Counted from the stretch's first letter, positions 9,424 to 18,491 are shown. The stretch: DNA of 64,000 bases from Palsa-504 sp963744575 (GCA_963744575.1 CAVUUF010000001.1:124001-188000), one strand, 5' to 3'. Notes: generated by a model from the letters alone, not told the origin. Numbers and translations: made by a program.

Positions 9424-10179
9424 TCAGCGGGAAACGCGGCGCCAGAGCGGGCGCGGGACGAGCCGCAGGGCCAGGGCGAGCCCGGCTAGCGGGGCCGGGA
9501 TCCACACGGCCGCCTTGCCGCCGCGCAGCGCGGCCGCGGTCGCCGCGCCGACCTGCCCCGGCGTGCTGGCCATCGGGGCCGGCGCCATGCCCGCCGTCAT
9601 CCGGCCGGCGACGAAGCCGGGCCGGACCAGGAGCACCCGGACCCCGGTACCGTGCAGCGAGTCGGACAGCCCGCGGGCGAAGGCGTCCAGGCCGGCCTTG
9701 GCCGCCCCGTACACGAAGTTGGCCTTGCGCGGGCGGACCGCGGCGACCGAGGACAGCACCACGATGGTGCCGTGGCCCTGGGCGCGCATCCGCGCCGCGA
9801 TGGCCAGCAGGCTGGTGACGTGGCCGGTGAAGTTGGTCTCGATCATCTCGGCGGCGCGCCGGACGTCGCGTTCCGCCTCCTGCTGCGGGATCAGCACGCC
9901 GGCCGCCGAGACGACCAGGTCCAGCGGCCCTTCGGCGAAGACGGCGTCCGCGAACGCCTGGTGGCGGCCGGTCTCGATGGCGTCATAGGCCATCGTCCGC
10001 ACCTGGCCGGGCAGCTCCTTGCCCGCGGCGGCCAGCCGTTGCTCGTCCCGCCCGGCCAGGATGACCTCGGCGGCCGCCGGCGCGTTGAGCGAGGCGAGGA
10101 TGGCCAGGCCGATCTCGCTGGTACCCCCGAGCAGCAGAATCCGGGGCATCGCACCCCGCCCGTTCGGGAAGATATTCAT
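9424..10179 (-). CDS. dprE2: DprE2-like decaprenylphosphoryl-ketoribose reductase (SDR)
   Basis: A 251-residue short-chain dehydrogenase. The Rossmann motif is GGTSEIGLAI and the catalytic pattern is a Ser in VVLSSVA with Y-x3-K in VYGAAKAG. In mycobacteria the family, acting with DprE1, turns decaprenylphosphoryl ribose into the arabinose donor DPA. It starts at ATG 10179 directly after the stop of the UbiA gene, with AGGTGG a few bases upstream; ATG 10149 (MPRILLLGG) is an alternative. The function assignment rests on the family and the UbiA neighbour. No DprE1 is in the window. Confidence 0.75.
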   Translation of the reverse strand: MNIFPNGRGAMPRILLLGGTSEIGLAILASLNAPAAAEVILAGRDEQRLAAAGKELPGQVRTMAYDAIETGRHQAFADAVFAEGPLDLVVSAAGVLIPQQEAERDVRRAAEMIETNFTGHVTSLLAIAARMRAQGHGTIVVLSSVAAVRPRKANFVYGAAKAGLDAFARGLSDSLHGTGVRVLLVRPGFVAGRMTAGMAPAPMASTPGQVGAATAAALRGGKAAVWIPAPLAGLALALRLVPRPLWRRVSR

Positions 10180-11115
10180 TCATCCACCTGTCTGGGATAG
10201 GCCCGCCACGAACAGTGCCAGCCAGCTCGCCTCGCAGGCCAGCATCAGGACGTCCCTGGTCAGCAGGTCCTCCACCGGCACGGCCGGACGCCGGCCGGTG
10301 AGGTAGCCGAACCGGATCAGGGCGGCGGCGAGCGGTACGGCGCTGACCAGGTGCCATATCCTGGGTCCCGGGTGTTCACCGGACGCCCAGGCCAGGTACG
10401 CCGCGATCATCATGGCACCCACCACGATCTGGCTGATCCGCAGGGCCGCGGGCCGGTAAAAGCGCATGACCGGCCGGTGCGTGATGGCCTCGGCGCCGAG
10501 GCTGGTCAGCTCGGTGTAGCGCTTGGCGATGGCCACGCCGAACGCGCCCAGGCTGCACACCAGCAGGAACCAGCCGGACGGCGGCACGTGGGTGGCCGCC
10601 GCACCGCCGAGCACGCGGAGCAGGAAGCCGGACGCCACGAACAGCACCTCGACCACCGGGATGTGCTTGAGCACCCAGGAGTACAGGAACGAAAGGGCGA
10701 GGTAGCCGCCCACGCACGCGACCAGCAGCGGCTCGGAGATCGCCACGCCGGCGGCCAGGCCGGCCGCGGCGCTCACCGCGCCGAGCACGACCGCGTGCCG
10801 CTTGGGCAGGTCGCCGGCCGCCACCGGCCGGTGCCGCTTACGCGGGTGGCGGCGGTCACGCTCGGCGTCGGCCACGTCGTTGACGAAGTACACCGCGGCC
10901 GAGGCGCAGCCGAAGGCGATCATGGCCACCACGGCGTAGCCCAGCCCGTCCCGCCGGCCGAGCGTCGCGCCGGCCAGCGGCGCGGCGAAGACCAGCAGGT
11001 TCTTCGGCCACTGGCGGGGGCGGGCGGTGCGCAGCACCGCGATCAGCCAGCTGGAGCGGCGGGCATGCCTGGCCCCCGCCGCCACGTCGTCAGTGGCGTT
11101 TGTCTGGGCCGTCAC
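10180..11115 (-). CDS. ubiA: UbiA-family decaprenyl-phosphate phosphoribosyltransferase
   Basis: A 311-residue membrane prenyltransferase-fold protein with about eight to nine hydrophobic segments. The Asp-rich metal-binding motif is NDVADAERD, followed by HPRKRHRPVAAG, a pattern of the actinobacterial DPPR synthase branch of UbiA (phosphoribose transfer to decaprenyl phosphate) rather than of heme or quinone prenyltransferases. GTG 11115 overlaps the stop of the upstream gene by four bases (GTGA), and its own stop abuts the DprE2 start. Together these indicate a lipid-linked pentose pathway. Confidence 0.82.
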   Translation of the reverse strand: MTAQTNATDDVAAGARHARRSSWLIAVLRTARPRQWPKNLLVFAAPLAGATLGRRDGLGYAVVAMIAFGCASAAVYFVNDVADAERDRRHPRKRHRPVAAGDLPKRHAVVLGAVSAAAGLAAGVAISEPLLVACVGGYLALSFLYSWVLKHIPVVEVLFVASGFLLRVLGGAAATHVPPSGWFLLVCSLGAFGVAIAKRYTELTSLGAEAITHRPVMRFYRPAALRISQIVVGAMMIAAYLAWASGEHPGPRIWHLVSAVPLAAALIRFGYLTGRRPAVPVEDLLTRDVLMLACEASWLALFVAGLSQTGG

Positions 11116-12554
11116 CGTGCGTAGACTACCGTGAAATCGCGGCTGTAGATCGAGTAATACCGGTAGGGGCTGCCCTGCTGGTCGGGCAGCAGGGCGCGCG
11201 GGGTCGGGTCAGCGGGATGGCGCCCGGCCTGGTAGTAGTCGTAGGACATCCATTCCGGGTTGATGTCCAGCTGCAGGGCCTCGACCGCCCCGGCCCGCTT
11301 GAGCAGATCCGCGAGCGTCTGCACGATCAGGCCGTTCCCGTACACGAAGATGATCCGGCCGTCCTTGGTGATGCCGATGCCCGAGCGCCATACGTAGTAG
11401 CCGCCGCCCAGGGTGGCGCCCCAGCTGCCCAGCACGTCCTGGTTCACGTTGGCGGGGATCTGCCCGTGGTCGACGATGAGCCTGAGGTTCTGCCTGACGC
11501 CCGCCACGTCCGGGGTCATCCGGAAGTCACGGCCCCATTCGCCGATCTTGATCGTGCCGTTGCGGTAGTAGACCACCGTCGCCACCCCGTTGACCAGGGT
11601 CCCCCGGTAGGAACCGTTGAGGTAGAAGCCGCCGCCCGAGGAGTCCAGCTTGAACCCGCTGTTGAACGCGGCCAGCAGGCCGGTGCGGGTGCCCGGCGGG
11701 AGCCACGGCTGGGCCTTCCAGTTACCCGGGCCCGGGTCCTCGGCGCCCGGCCGCAGCTGGAACTTGACCAGCCGCTGGTCCATGGACACGATGCCGGATA
11801 CGTAGGAGGTGTGCACGGCGTCCGGCCGCAGCAAGGTGCCGAAGATGGCGGGCTCGCCGTTGACCGTCTCGAGCACCCGCCAGACGCCCTCCCCGGCCAG
11901 CGGGTGGCGGGCGGGGGAGCTGAGTTTCTGCGGGATGTCCGGCACGAAGCCGGGCACGGACTTGTACTTACTGGCCGGGCCGGACGGCACGGCCAGGGAG
12001 AAGCCGGGCTTGCCGCCCACCTTGGGCGGGTTGTAGGTGAGCCACTCGCCGAAGGTCACCACCGGGCCGAGGTAGTGGTCCCGGGCCCATTCGGCCAGCT
12101 TGGTGGACGTCGACCCGCCCCCGGGCGCGGTCAGCGCCTGCCCGACGGAGAAGGCGACCCAGATGCAGAACACGCCGATGAGCGCCAGGATGACGCGGAC
12201 CGAACGCAGCCGGAAGAACCGGCGGATCCGGCCGCGGCCCGGCCGGCGCCGCCCGCGGCTTCCACGCGGGCCATGGGATCCGCGGGGTCCGCGCGGGCCA
12301 TGGGATCCGCGGGGTCCGCGCGGGCCGTGGGGTCCGCGCGGGCCGCCGGGCTGCGGCCTGGGCTCGTAGGGCGGCTGGGATCCGTACGGCGGCCGGGGTT
12401 CGTAGCGGGGTTCGTAGCGGGCTTGGGATGCTTGGGGTGGCTCGTACCGGCCCGGCTCGCCGGGCGCGGGCTGGTACGGCCCGTTCCCGGCGACTTGCGA
12501 CCCGTACGGCGGGCCATTTCGCCGGCCAGCGCGACGGGATGCCGGTCGTAGCAC
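11112..12554 (-). CDS. Membrane-anchored phosphodiester glycosidase (NAGPA domain)
   Basis: A 480-residue protein with a low-complexity cytoplasmic N-terminus (about 120 residues rich in Tyr, Pro, Gly, Arg with repeats such as HGPRGPRGS), one membrane segment (about 125-148, VRVILALIGVFCIWVAF) and a large outer domain. That domain carries the NAGPA-fold signatures AAFNSGFKL, GGGFYLNG, YRNGTIKIGEWG and LQLDINPEW. The family cleaves sugar phosphodiesters or exopolysaccharide links. GTG 12554 has a strong SD, GAGGAGGT, six bases upstream. It heads the run UbiA, DprE2, response regulator, kinase. Confidence 0.82.
   Translation of the reverse strand: MLRPASRRAGRRNGPPYGSQVAGNGPYQPAPGEPGRYEPPQASQARYEPRYEPRPPYGSQPPYEPRPQPGGPRGPHGPRGPRGSHGPRGPRGSHGPRGSRGRRRPGRGRIRRFFRLRSVRVILALIGVFCIWVAFSVGQALTAPGGGSTSTKLAEWARDHYLGPVVTFGEWLTYNPPKVGGKPGFSLAVPSGPASKYKSVPGFVPDIPQKLSSPARHPLAGEGVWRVLETVNGEPAIFGTLLRPDAVHTSYVSGIVSMDQRLVKFQLRPGAEDPGPGNWKAQPWLPPGTRTGLLAAFNSGFKLDSSGGGFYLNGSYRGTLVNGVATVVYYRNGTIKIGEWGRDFRMTPDVAGVRQNLRLIVDHGQIPANVNQDVLGSWGATLGGGYYVWRSGIGITKDGRIIFVYGNGLIVQTLADLLKRAGAVEALQLDINPEWMSYDYYQAGRHPADPTPRALLPDQQGSPYRYYSIYSRDFTVVYAR
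12271..12342. repeat. 27-base tandem repeat in the glycosidase N-terminus
   Basis: Two exact 27-base copies (12271-12297, 12298-12324) and a third shortened by nine bases (12325-12342). On the coding strand it encodes PRGPRGSHG-type nonapeptides. The repeat number may vary between strains. Confidence 0.85.
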
Positions 12555-12785
12555 TCGCGTACCTCCTCGATGTACCTGCGAAGCCCCCGCAGATGTCTAC
12601 CGGTTCAACATGAAGGATTGGTTACACCGCTGACCTGCCCCAGATCTCTGACCACCATCCTGGCACAGGCAGCCGCGGACTATGGACATCCCGGCCCCGA
12701 CGGGCTCCGTGCCGGGACACGGCCACCGCCGACCCGGGCTTACCGGTAATGTACGTCGCTTCGGGCAGGTCCGGGAAACCCGACT

Positions 12786-13777
12786 CTACCAGCGGCCCCA
12801 CGGCAGCAGGGCGGTGACGGCAACCGCCGCGAAAAGCAGCGTCAGGTACGCGATCGAGGTGTGGAACAGTCGCATCGGGGCCGGCGCCGACCGGCCTGCC
12901 CGCCGGCGCCCGCCGCGGCCACCCTGGTGTTCAGCTGGTGCGCCTCGACCAGGAACCAGCCGCCGAGCACGGCGGCGAGGACGCCGTAGATCCAGCCCGC
13001 ATACGGGACCAGGGCCAGCGTGGCCGCCACCATGGCGTAGGAGTACCAGAGGATCTTCCGCGCCACCGCGGCGGGCGACGCGACCACCGGCAGCATCGGC
13101 ACGTTCGCCGCCGCGTAGTCCTTGCGGAACTTCATGGCCAGCGCCCAGAAATGCGGCGGCGTCCAGAGGAAGATGACCGCGAAGAGCACCACGGCGGGCG
13201 GGCTCACCGTGCCGGTCACGGCGGCCCAGCCGACCAGCACCGGGAAGCAGCCCGCGGCGCCGCCGATCACGATGTTGGCCGGGCTGCGGCGCTTGAGCAG
13301 TAGCGTATAGACGAAGATGTAGAACAGGATGGCCGCGTCGGCGAGCGCCGCCGACAGCCAGTTGGCCATCAGCCCGAGCAGCAGCGTCGCGCCCGCGCCG
13401 AGGACGATACCCCAGGCCAGGGCCTCCCATGGCTTGATGGTGCCGTGGCCGTTGACCACTAGGGGGCGCCGCGAGGTCCGCTTCATGACCGCGTCGATGT
13501 CACGGTCGATGTAACAGTTGATGGTGTTGGCACTGCCCGCGGCCAGCGTGCCGCCGACGAGCGTGACCAGGACGAGCCGGAGCGACGGCACCCCGCGCTG
13601 GGCGAGCAGCATGGCCGGCACCGTGGTGACCAGGAGCAGCTCGATGATGCGCGGCTTGGTCAGCGCGACCAGGGCCCGGACCACCACCCGCGCCGGGCGG
13701 CGTCCGCCAGGGGCGTGACCCCCTTGACCGAGCGTCCCGTGCGCACCTGCGGAGACCGCCGCCGAGGTAGACGTCAC
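12786..13777 (-). CDS. ctaB: Heme O synthase (protoheme IX farnesyltransferase), frameshifted near C-terminus
   Basis: It makes heme O from heme B, the step before heme A for aa3 oxidase. The N-terminal 272 residues contain LTKPRIIELLLVTT, the Asp-rich NCYIDRDIDAVMKRTSRRPL and WTPPHFWALA, with about nine membrane segments. In that frame the protein then runs into an unrelated Arg-rich tail ending at 12842, while the expected last helix (MRLFHTSIAYLTLLFAA) is in another frame ending at 12786. The switch lies about 12880-12920 and needs one missing base or two extra. It overlaps the small gene upstream by four bases. Confidence 0.9.
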
Positions 13778-14031
13778 GCGCCGCCCTCGGTCCTGGCCTT
13801 GTTCTCGCTGCTCTCGCCGTCAGCTACCTTCGGCTTCCCGGCGACCGCGGTGTAGATCACCGGGCGCTCGATGCCGGGATGGCGATGTCCCGGCGCCACC
13901 TCCGGCTTGGTATACGTCACGTACAGCCAGGCGGCCACGGCCACGAACAAGAGCATCGGGAACGCGAAGCTCAGTATCGACGCGCCGAAGGTCCACGCCC
14001 CATAGGCCGGGTCAGCGATCACACTGTGCAC
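13774..14031 (-). CDS. Small membrane protein of the oxidase cluster
   Basis: An 85-residue protein with one clear membrane segment (about residues 14-40, GASILSFAFPMLLFVAVAAWLY) and a charged, soluble C-terminal half. It is encoded between ctaE and ctaB, overlapping ctaB by four bases, with a GTG start at 14031. Small single-helix proteins are usual accessory subunits or assembly factors in actinobacterial oxidase operons, so a structural role in the oxidase is likely but unproven. I do not recognise a named family. Confidence 0.75.
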   Translation of the reverse strand: MHSVIADPAYGAWTFGASILSFAFPMLLFVAVAAWLYVTYTKPEVAPGHRHPGIERPVIYTAVAGKPKVADGESSENKARTEGGA

Positions 14032-14067
14032 TCCGGATCCCTTCTTTCTCTCCTCGGCTCACGGCAC

Positions 14068-14742
14068 TCAAAGAGCGTAGAACAGCAGCCAGAACAGCAC
14101 GGCCATCACGGCCAGATAGGTCCAGATGGCGGAGAAGGCGCTCAGCGACGCCTGGAACCGCTGCACCAAGTGCGTCTCAGTGTACGTGGGCGGCTGCTCG
14201 ACGAACGACAGGGCCGGGATGAACCTGGACCTGGCAAGCAGCATTTCCAGCCATATCAGCGCGCAGAGCTGGATGGTGAGGAAAACCGGGTAGAAACCGA
14301 CGAAGACGCTCGAGTACCCGGAGCTGCCCGGCGGGAACGGCAGGGTCGCCAGCTGGTAGATCTGCATCGCGACCGCCGCCAGGCCGAGGGCCAGGGCGAT
14401 CAGCCCGCCGACCTGCCAGGTCTGCTTGCGCCCGGCCTTGATCCGCTGCAGGACGAAGTAGTGCACCCCAGCGCTCAGCACTGCCAGGATCATGATTGTG
14501 GTACCCATCCACAGCGACGGGGGCACGTAGCCCGACCCCTGCCACCGCCCGCTCGAATTGAGTGAACGCAGGTAGAAGTAGGCGAACGCGAAGGAGCCGA
14601 ACAGGAAGGTCAGGCCGCCGATGGCCAGCCGCGAGCCGGCCCAGGTCGCGTTCAGCGCGGACTCGTGGTAGTAGCCCTCGTCCTCGGCCGCGAGCGCGAC
14701 CTCCTGTGACGCTGGTGACGGTGACGCCGTCATGTCCGTCAT
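14068..14742 (-). CDS. ctaE: Cytochrome c oxidase subunit III
   Basis: A 224-residue membrane protein of the COX3 family with five hydrophobic segments, typical for actinobacterial CtaE. Recognisable parts are GGLTFLFGSFAFAYFYLR, the loop SGGRW-like region before WMGTTIMIL, QIYQLATLPF and the glutamate-containing helix IWLEMLLARS. Subunit III stabilises subunit I and shapes proton and oxygen entry. It begins two bases before ctaD ends, so the two are coupled. There are no disruptions in its frame. Confidence 0.9.
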   Translation of the reverse strand: MTDMTASPSPASQEVALAAEDEGYYHESALNATWAGSRLAIGGLTFLFGSFAFAYFYLRSLNSSGRWQGSGYVPPSLWMGTTIMILAVLSAGVHYFVLQRIKAGRKQTWQVGGLIALALGLAAVAMQIYQLATLPFPPGSSGYSSVFVGFYPVFLTIQLCALIWLEMLLARSRFIPALSFVEQPPTYTETHLVQRFQASLSAFSAIWTYLAVMAVLFWLLFYAL

Positions 14743-14744
14743 GG

Positions 14745-16719
14745 TTACGCCTCCACTCCGCTCGTTTCCGCGTAGGCGGCGCCGATGACGCCGGGCGGCG
14801 GATTTAGGTCGGCCACGGGGAGGGCGTTGGGGATGCCGTAGTCATACGGGCTGGACAGGATCACCGGCACCCGCTCGAAGTTCTGCGGCGGCGGCGGCGT
14901 CGACAGCTGCCATTCCAGGCTGCGTGACCGCCACGGGTTGCCCACCTCACGTTCCCGCCAGAAGAGCATGGACATGACGAAGTTGATCAGGAAGATGAGT
15001 ATCGAGCCGCCCAAGCAGAAGGCGGAGATCGAGACCCAGTCGTTGAGCGTCTCAAGGTTACGCGCGTACTCGAACACCCGGCGCGGCATGCCCATCAGGC
15101 CGAGCGCGAACAGCGGCAGGAAGGTCGTGTTGAAGAAGATGAACATGGTCCAGAAATGGACCCTTCCCAGCTTCTCGTTCAGCTTGAACCCGGTCATCTT
15201 CGGCAGCCAGTAGTAGATGCCGGACATGAACGCGAAGATCAGGCCGCCCATGATCGTGTAATGGAAGTGGGCCATCACGAAGAACGAGCCGTGCTCGGTG
15301 GTATCCGCGGGCACGTCGGACAGGAACACGCCGCTGATGCCGCCGATCAGGAAGTTGAAGTAGAAGGCCAGCGCGAACAGCATCGGAATGGAGAACCGGA
15401 TCTTCGCCTTCCAGAACGTCCCCATGCCGACCAGGAAGATGAAACCGGTCGGGATCGAGATGAGCTCCGTGGTCAGCATGAACAGCGGCCGCATGTCCGC
15501 GTTGATGCCGCTCATGAACAGGTGGTGCTGCCAGACGAAGAAACTGAGAATGCCCACGCCGAGCATTCCGGCGGCGGCGATCCGGTAGCCGAATAGTGGC
15601 TTGCGGCAGAACACCGAGACCACCTCGGAGATGACGCCGAAGCCGGGCAGCGCCAGGATGTACACCTCCGGATGACCGAAGAACCAAAACAGGTTTTCGT
15701 ACAGAAAGCTGGAACCGCCGAGCTGGTTGGAGAAGAACGCGGTCTGGAACGTGCGGTCCATGAGGCCCATGTAGCACGCACCCACCAGCACCGGCACCGC
15801 CAGGACCTGCAGGAACGAGACCGTGAACATCGACCACACGAACATCGGGAGCCCGGCTCCACCGCATGCCGGGCGCCCGGTAGTTGATGACGGTGACGAT
15901 CATGTTGAAACCGGCCAGGATCATCGAGATGCCCATCAGGCCGAACGCGAAGAAGTACGCGTTCATGCCCTCCGTCGCCTGGGTGGCCAGCGGCTCGTAG
16001 CCGGTCCAGCCGGTCGGGAACCCGCCGAACAAGATCGCGGAAAGCAGGATGACGTAGGCGGCCGGGGTGAGCCAGAAACCCAGCGCCTCGAGCCGCGGGA
16101 ACGCCACCCGCTTGGACCCGATCAGCAGCGGGCCGAAGTACTGGCCGAACGGCCCGAGGATGACCGAGGACATCATCATCATCATCATCGTGCCGTGCTC
16201 GCCCACCACCATCAGGTACTGCTCCGGGCCGATAAGGTGATAGCTCGGCGAGAGCAACTCGCTCCTGATCGCCATCGCGAACAAGCCGCCGGTCAGGAAG
16301 TAGGCGATCATGCCGTACAGGTACTGGATGCCCACGACCTTGTGATCGAGGGTGTACCTGAAGTACTTCGACAGGCCGACTTCCCCTTCGCCCCGCCGGA
16401 TCTCGGCCAGCAGCGGCTTGCCCAGCATCAGCCGGCCCGGGTCGTTGAATACGCCCAGCCCGGCCAGCCAGCCGATGGTGCCGCCCGCGTAGCCGAGCAC
16501 GATCGCCACGTCGTTCGTGTCCGACAGCGCGCTGCGCGAGAACCCCCCGCCCACGAAGTCGCCGAGCAGATGGCCCAGGAGGTAGCCGATCGCCGCTCCG
16601 ATCACGCCGAAATGGACTCCCGGACGTAGCCACCATGGCCGCATGACCCCGCCAGGCCCGCCGACCTCAGGACCGCTGCCCGCAGGCTCGGCTCGATCCG
16701 GCTGTGTCTCGATGGCCAT
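14745..16719 (-). CDS. ctaD: Heme-copper oxidase subunit I, divergent, with one-base frameshift
   Basis: The catalytic oxidase subunit, about 657 residues once a frameshift is repaired. The first 290 residues are in one frame (to MRWSRAP) and the rest in another (from MFVWSM); removing one base within 15846-15849 joins them exactly. Heme and CuB ligands are present: GEHGTM (about residue 175), GHPEVY (with the cross-linking Tyr), WQHHLF and AHFHYTIM. Unusual are a roughly 120-residue N-terminal extension with about two membrane segments and loss of the standard proton-channel residues: IGSKRVAFPRLE where D132 is expected and PTGFIF where the K362 lysine is expected. Confidence 0.88.
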
Positions 16720-16785
16720 CCCGTCACTCCTTCACCGAGGTCATGGCGGACATTACGAACGCCGCTATCCCCTGTCGGCAGCGCA

Positions 16786-17766
16786 TCATGGCTGCACCGG
16801 GTTCGCGGGCCCGTAGAAATAACCCGGCGCGCCTGTGATCCCGGCCACCGTGACGAGGGTCTTGCCGAGCTGCGGGATCACGGTGGGGTCGTAGGTGAGC
16901 GCAAACGGCGGCAGCGCGGCGAGCACCCCGTCGCTCTGCTCCTTCGCCTGCACGCCGCTGGCCCAGGACTCGAACACCGTCTGGGTCTCCACGCGGCCGT
17001 AGTTGAACATGGCGCCGTGCCAGATGCCGCACAGCTCGTTGCAGCGGACGGTGAAGCTGCCGAGGGCCTTCGGCGTCGTGAACGCCACGTTGTCTACCTG
17101 CGGGTTGGCGTCGGCCTTCACACCGAGCTCGTAAGCCCAGAAGCTGTGGATCACATCCAGTGAGGTCACGTGGAACGTCACCTCGGTATTCACCGGCAGC
17201 ATCAGGTCGGTGCTTTCCATCCCGCCGAACTGCGGGTATCGGTACGTCCAGGTCCATTGCTGGCCGATCACCTGTACCTGCAGTACCTTGTTGCCGCCGG
17301 GAGTCCAGATTGCCGACGTCAGGCCGGCCGGCGTCCAGATGGGCGACGGACCCTCGCCGGCCCCCGCGCCGTGCGGCACGACGAGCTCGACGGTGCCGAA
17401 GACGAACAACCACAGCACGATCGCCGTGGTGCCGAAGATCCAGCTCACCGCGACCTTGGTGTTGCCGTAGATCGGCGCGCCGTCGCTGTCGTCGCCGGGC
17501 CGTACCCGCCAGACCACGAGCGCGTAGCTGAAATAGAGGACGACGGCGATGATGACCGGCGCCGCGCTGATCGCCAGCACGGCGATGTCGAACTGCTGAT
17601 GCGTCGCCGAGTTGGACATGCGGCCGGGCGGCAGGTGCGGGTACCAGACGAACCAGATGACGAGGTCGGCGGCCAGCGCCAGGATGATCCAGATCAGGAA
17701 CATCCGCAGGCCGTGCCGCGGCTCGGCCGGGGTGCCTGCCGTCGCTGGGGTATCGGTCGTTGCCAT
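16786..17766 (-). CDS. ctaC: Cytochrome c oxidase subunit II with CuA site
   Basis: A 326-residue subunit that receives electrons. Two N-terminal membrane segments (about residues 22-40 and 65-85) precede the cupredoxin domain. The CuA site is complete: DVIHSFWAYELGVK provides the first His and CNELCGIWHGAM the two Cys, Glu, second His and Met. ATG 17766 is chosen because it overlaps the stop of the upstream cupredoxin-like gene by one base; longer in-frame reading to 18606 is spurious. It lies 66 bases before ctaD. About 60 residues after the CuA motif are family-variable. Confidence 0.93.
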   Translation of the reverse strand: MATTDTPATAGTPAEPRHGLRMFLIWIILALAADLVIWFVWYPHLPPGRMSNSATHQQFDIAVLAISAAPVIIAVVLYFSYALVVWRVRPGDDSDGAPIYGNTKVAVSWIFGTTAIVLWLFVFGTVELVVPHGAGAGEGPSPIWTPAGLTSAIWTPGGNKVLQVQVIGQQWTWTYRYPQFGGMESTDLMLPVNTEVTFHVTSLDVIHSFWAYELGVKADANPQVDNVAFTTPKALGSFTVRCNELCGIWHGAMFNYGRVETQTVFESWASGVQAKEQSDGVLAALPPFALTYDPTVIPQLGKTLVTVAGITGAPGYFYGPANPVQP

Positions 17767-18491
17767 CAGGCCACCACGTCCATGAATCCCGCCATGTAGC
17801 CAAGAGTCTGCATGGGTCCGCCGTTGCCGTTGATGAATCCGCCACCGCAGGGGATGAGGCACTGCCAGCGGAAGGTGCCCGGATGGCTCGGGCTCATGAA
17901 GCTGAACGTCTCCTGCGCGTACGCCCCGCCGGAGGTGGGGGTGCACGGAAACGAACTGCACAGGTTGTTCTTCGAGTTCTGCGCGTTGGGCGAGGCGACC
18001 GGCACGTACAGGTTCATGCCCGGGATCGCGAACGTGTGCGCCACGTTGCAGTTCGCCCACGAGTTGACCAGGGAGACGGCCCGCGCGGACCCGAGGGGTC
18101 TGTTGTTCTTGCTGAACTGCTGCACGGTCACGGTGTTGCCGATCGTGCCCTGGATCTGGCTGAAGAAGTTGTTCCGCAGCGGCGTGCAGCCGTCGAAACC
18201 GTAGATGGTCACGTTGACCTTCGTGCTGGCCGGGACCGAGAACAGTGTGGTATGCAACCAGTTCTTGGTCGCCGGGTCCTGCGTGTAATAGGTCACCCAG
18301 TTCGGCACCGAGGAAGTATTGTTCCCCGGATCCTCCTGCAGGAACACGTTCACCTGGCCGCCAGATGCCGTGTAATGGACGGTCGGCAGGGAACTCGCCT
18401 GCCCGATGTAGAACAGGGCGACGAAGACTCCCAGCCCCACCACCACCACGAAGGCAACGAGCAGCGACACCGCCCGGGCTGTCACGGACAC
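17766..18491 (-). CDS. Membrane-anchored cupredoxin-like protein in the oxidase operon
   Basis: A 241-residue protein with an N-terminal membrane anchor (about residues 7-30) and an outer beta-rich domain. Possible copper ligands are the His in AHTFAIPGM, the cysteines in FRWQCLIPCGGG and the Met in GNGGPM; the Cys-x3-Cys spacing recalls CuA, but the His expected after the second Cys is missing. It is the first gene of the oxidase cluster, coupled to ctaC. It may be an electron donor or an extra oxidase subunit. Other Cys (FDGCTP, WANCN, NLCSSFPC) may form disulfides. Function is inferred. Confidence 0.65.
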   Translation of the reverse strand: MSVTARAVSLLVAFVVVVGLGVFVALFYIGQASSLPTVHYTASGGQVNVFLQEDPGNNTSSVPNWVTYYTQDPATKNWLHTTLFSVPASTKVNVTIYGFDGCTPLRNNFFSQIQGTIGNTVTVQQFSKNNRPLGSARAVSLVNSWANCNVAHTFAIPGMNLYVPVASPNAQNSKNNLCSSFPCTPTSGGAYAQETFSFMSPSHPGTFRWQCLIPCGGGFINGNGGPMQTLGYMAGFMDVVA

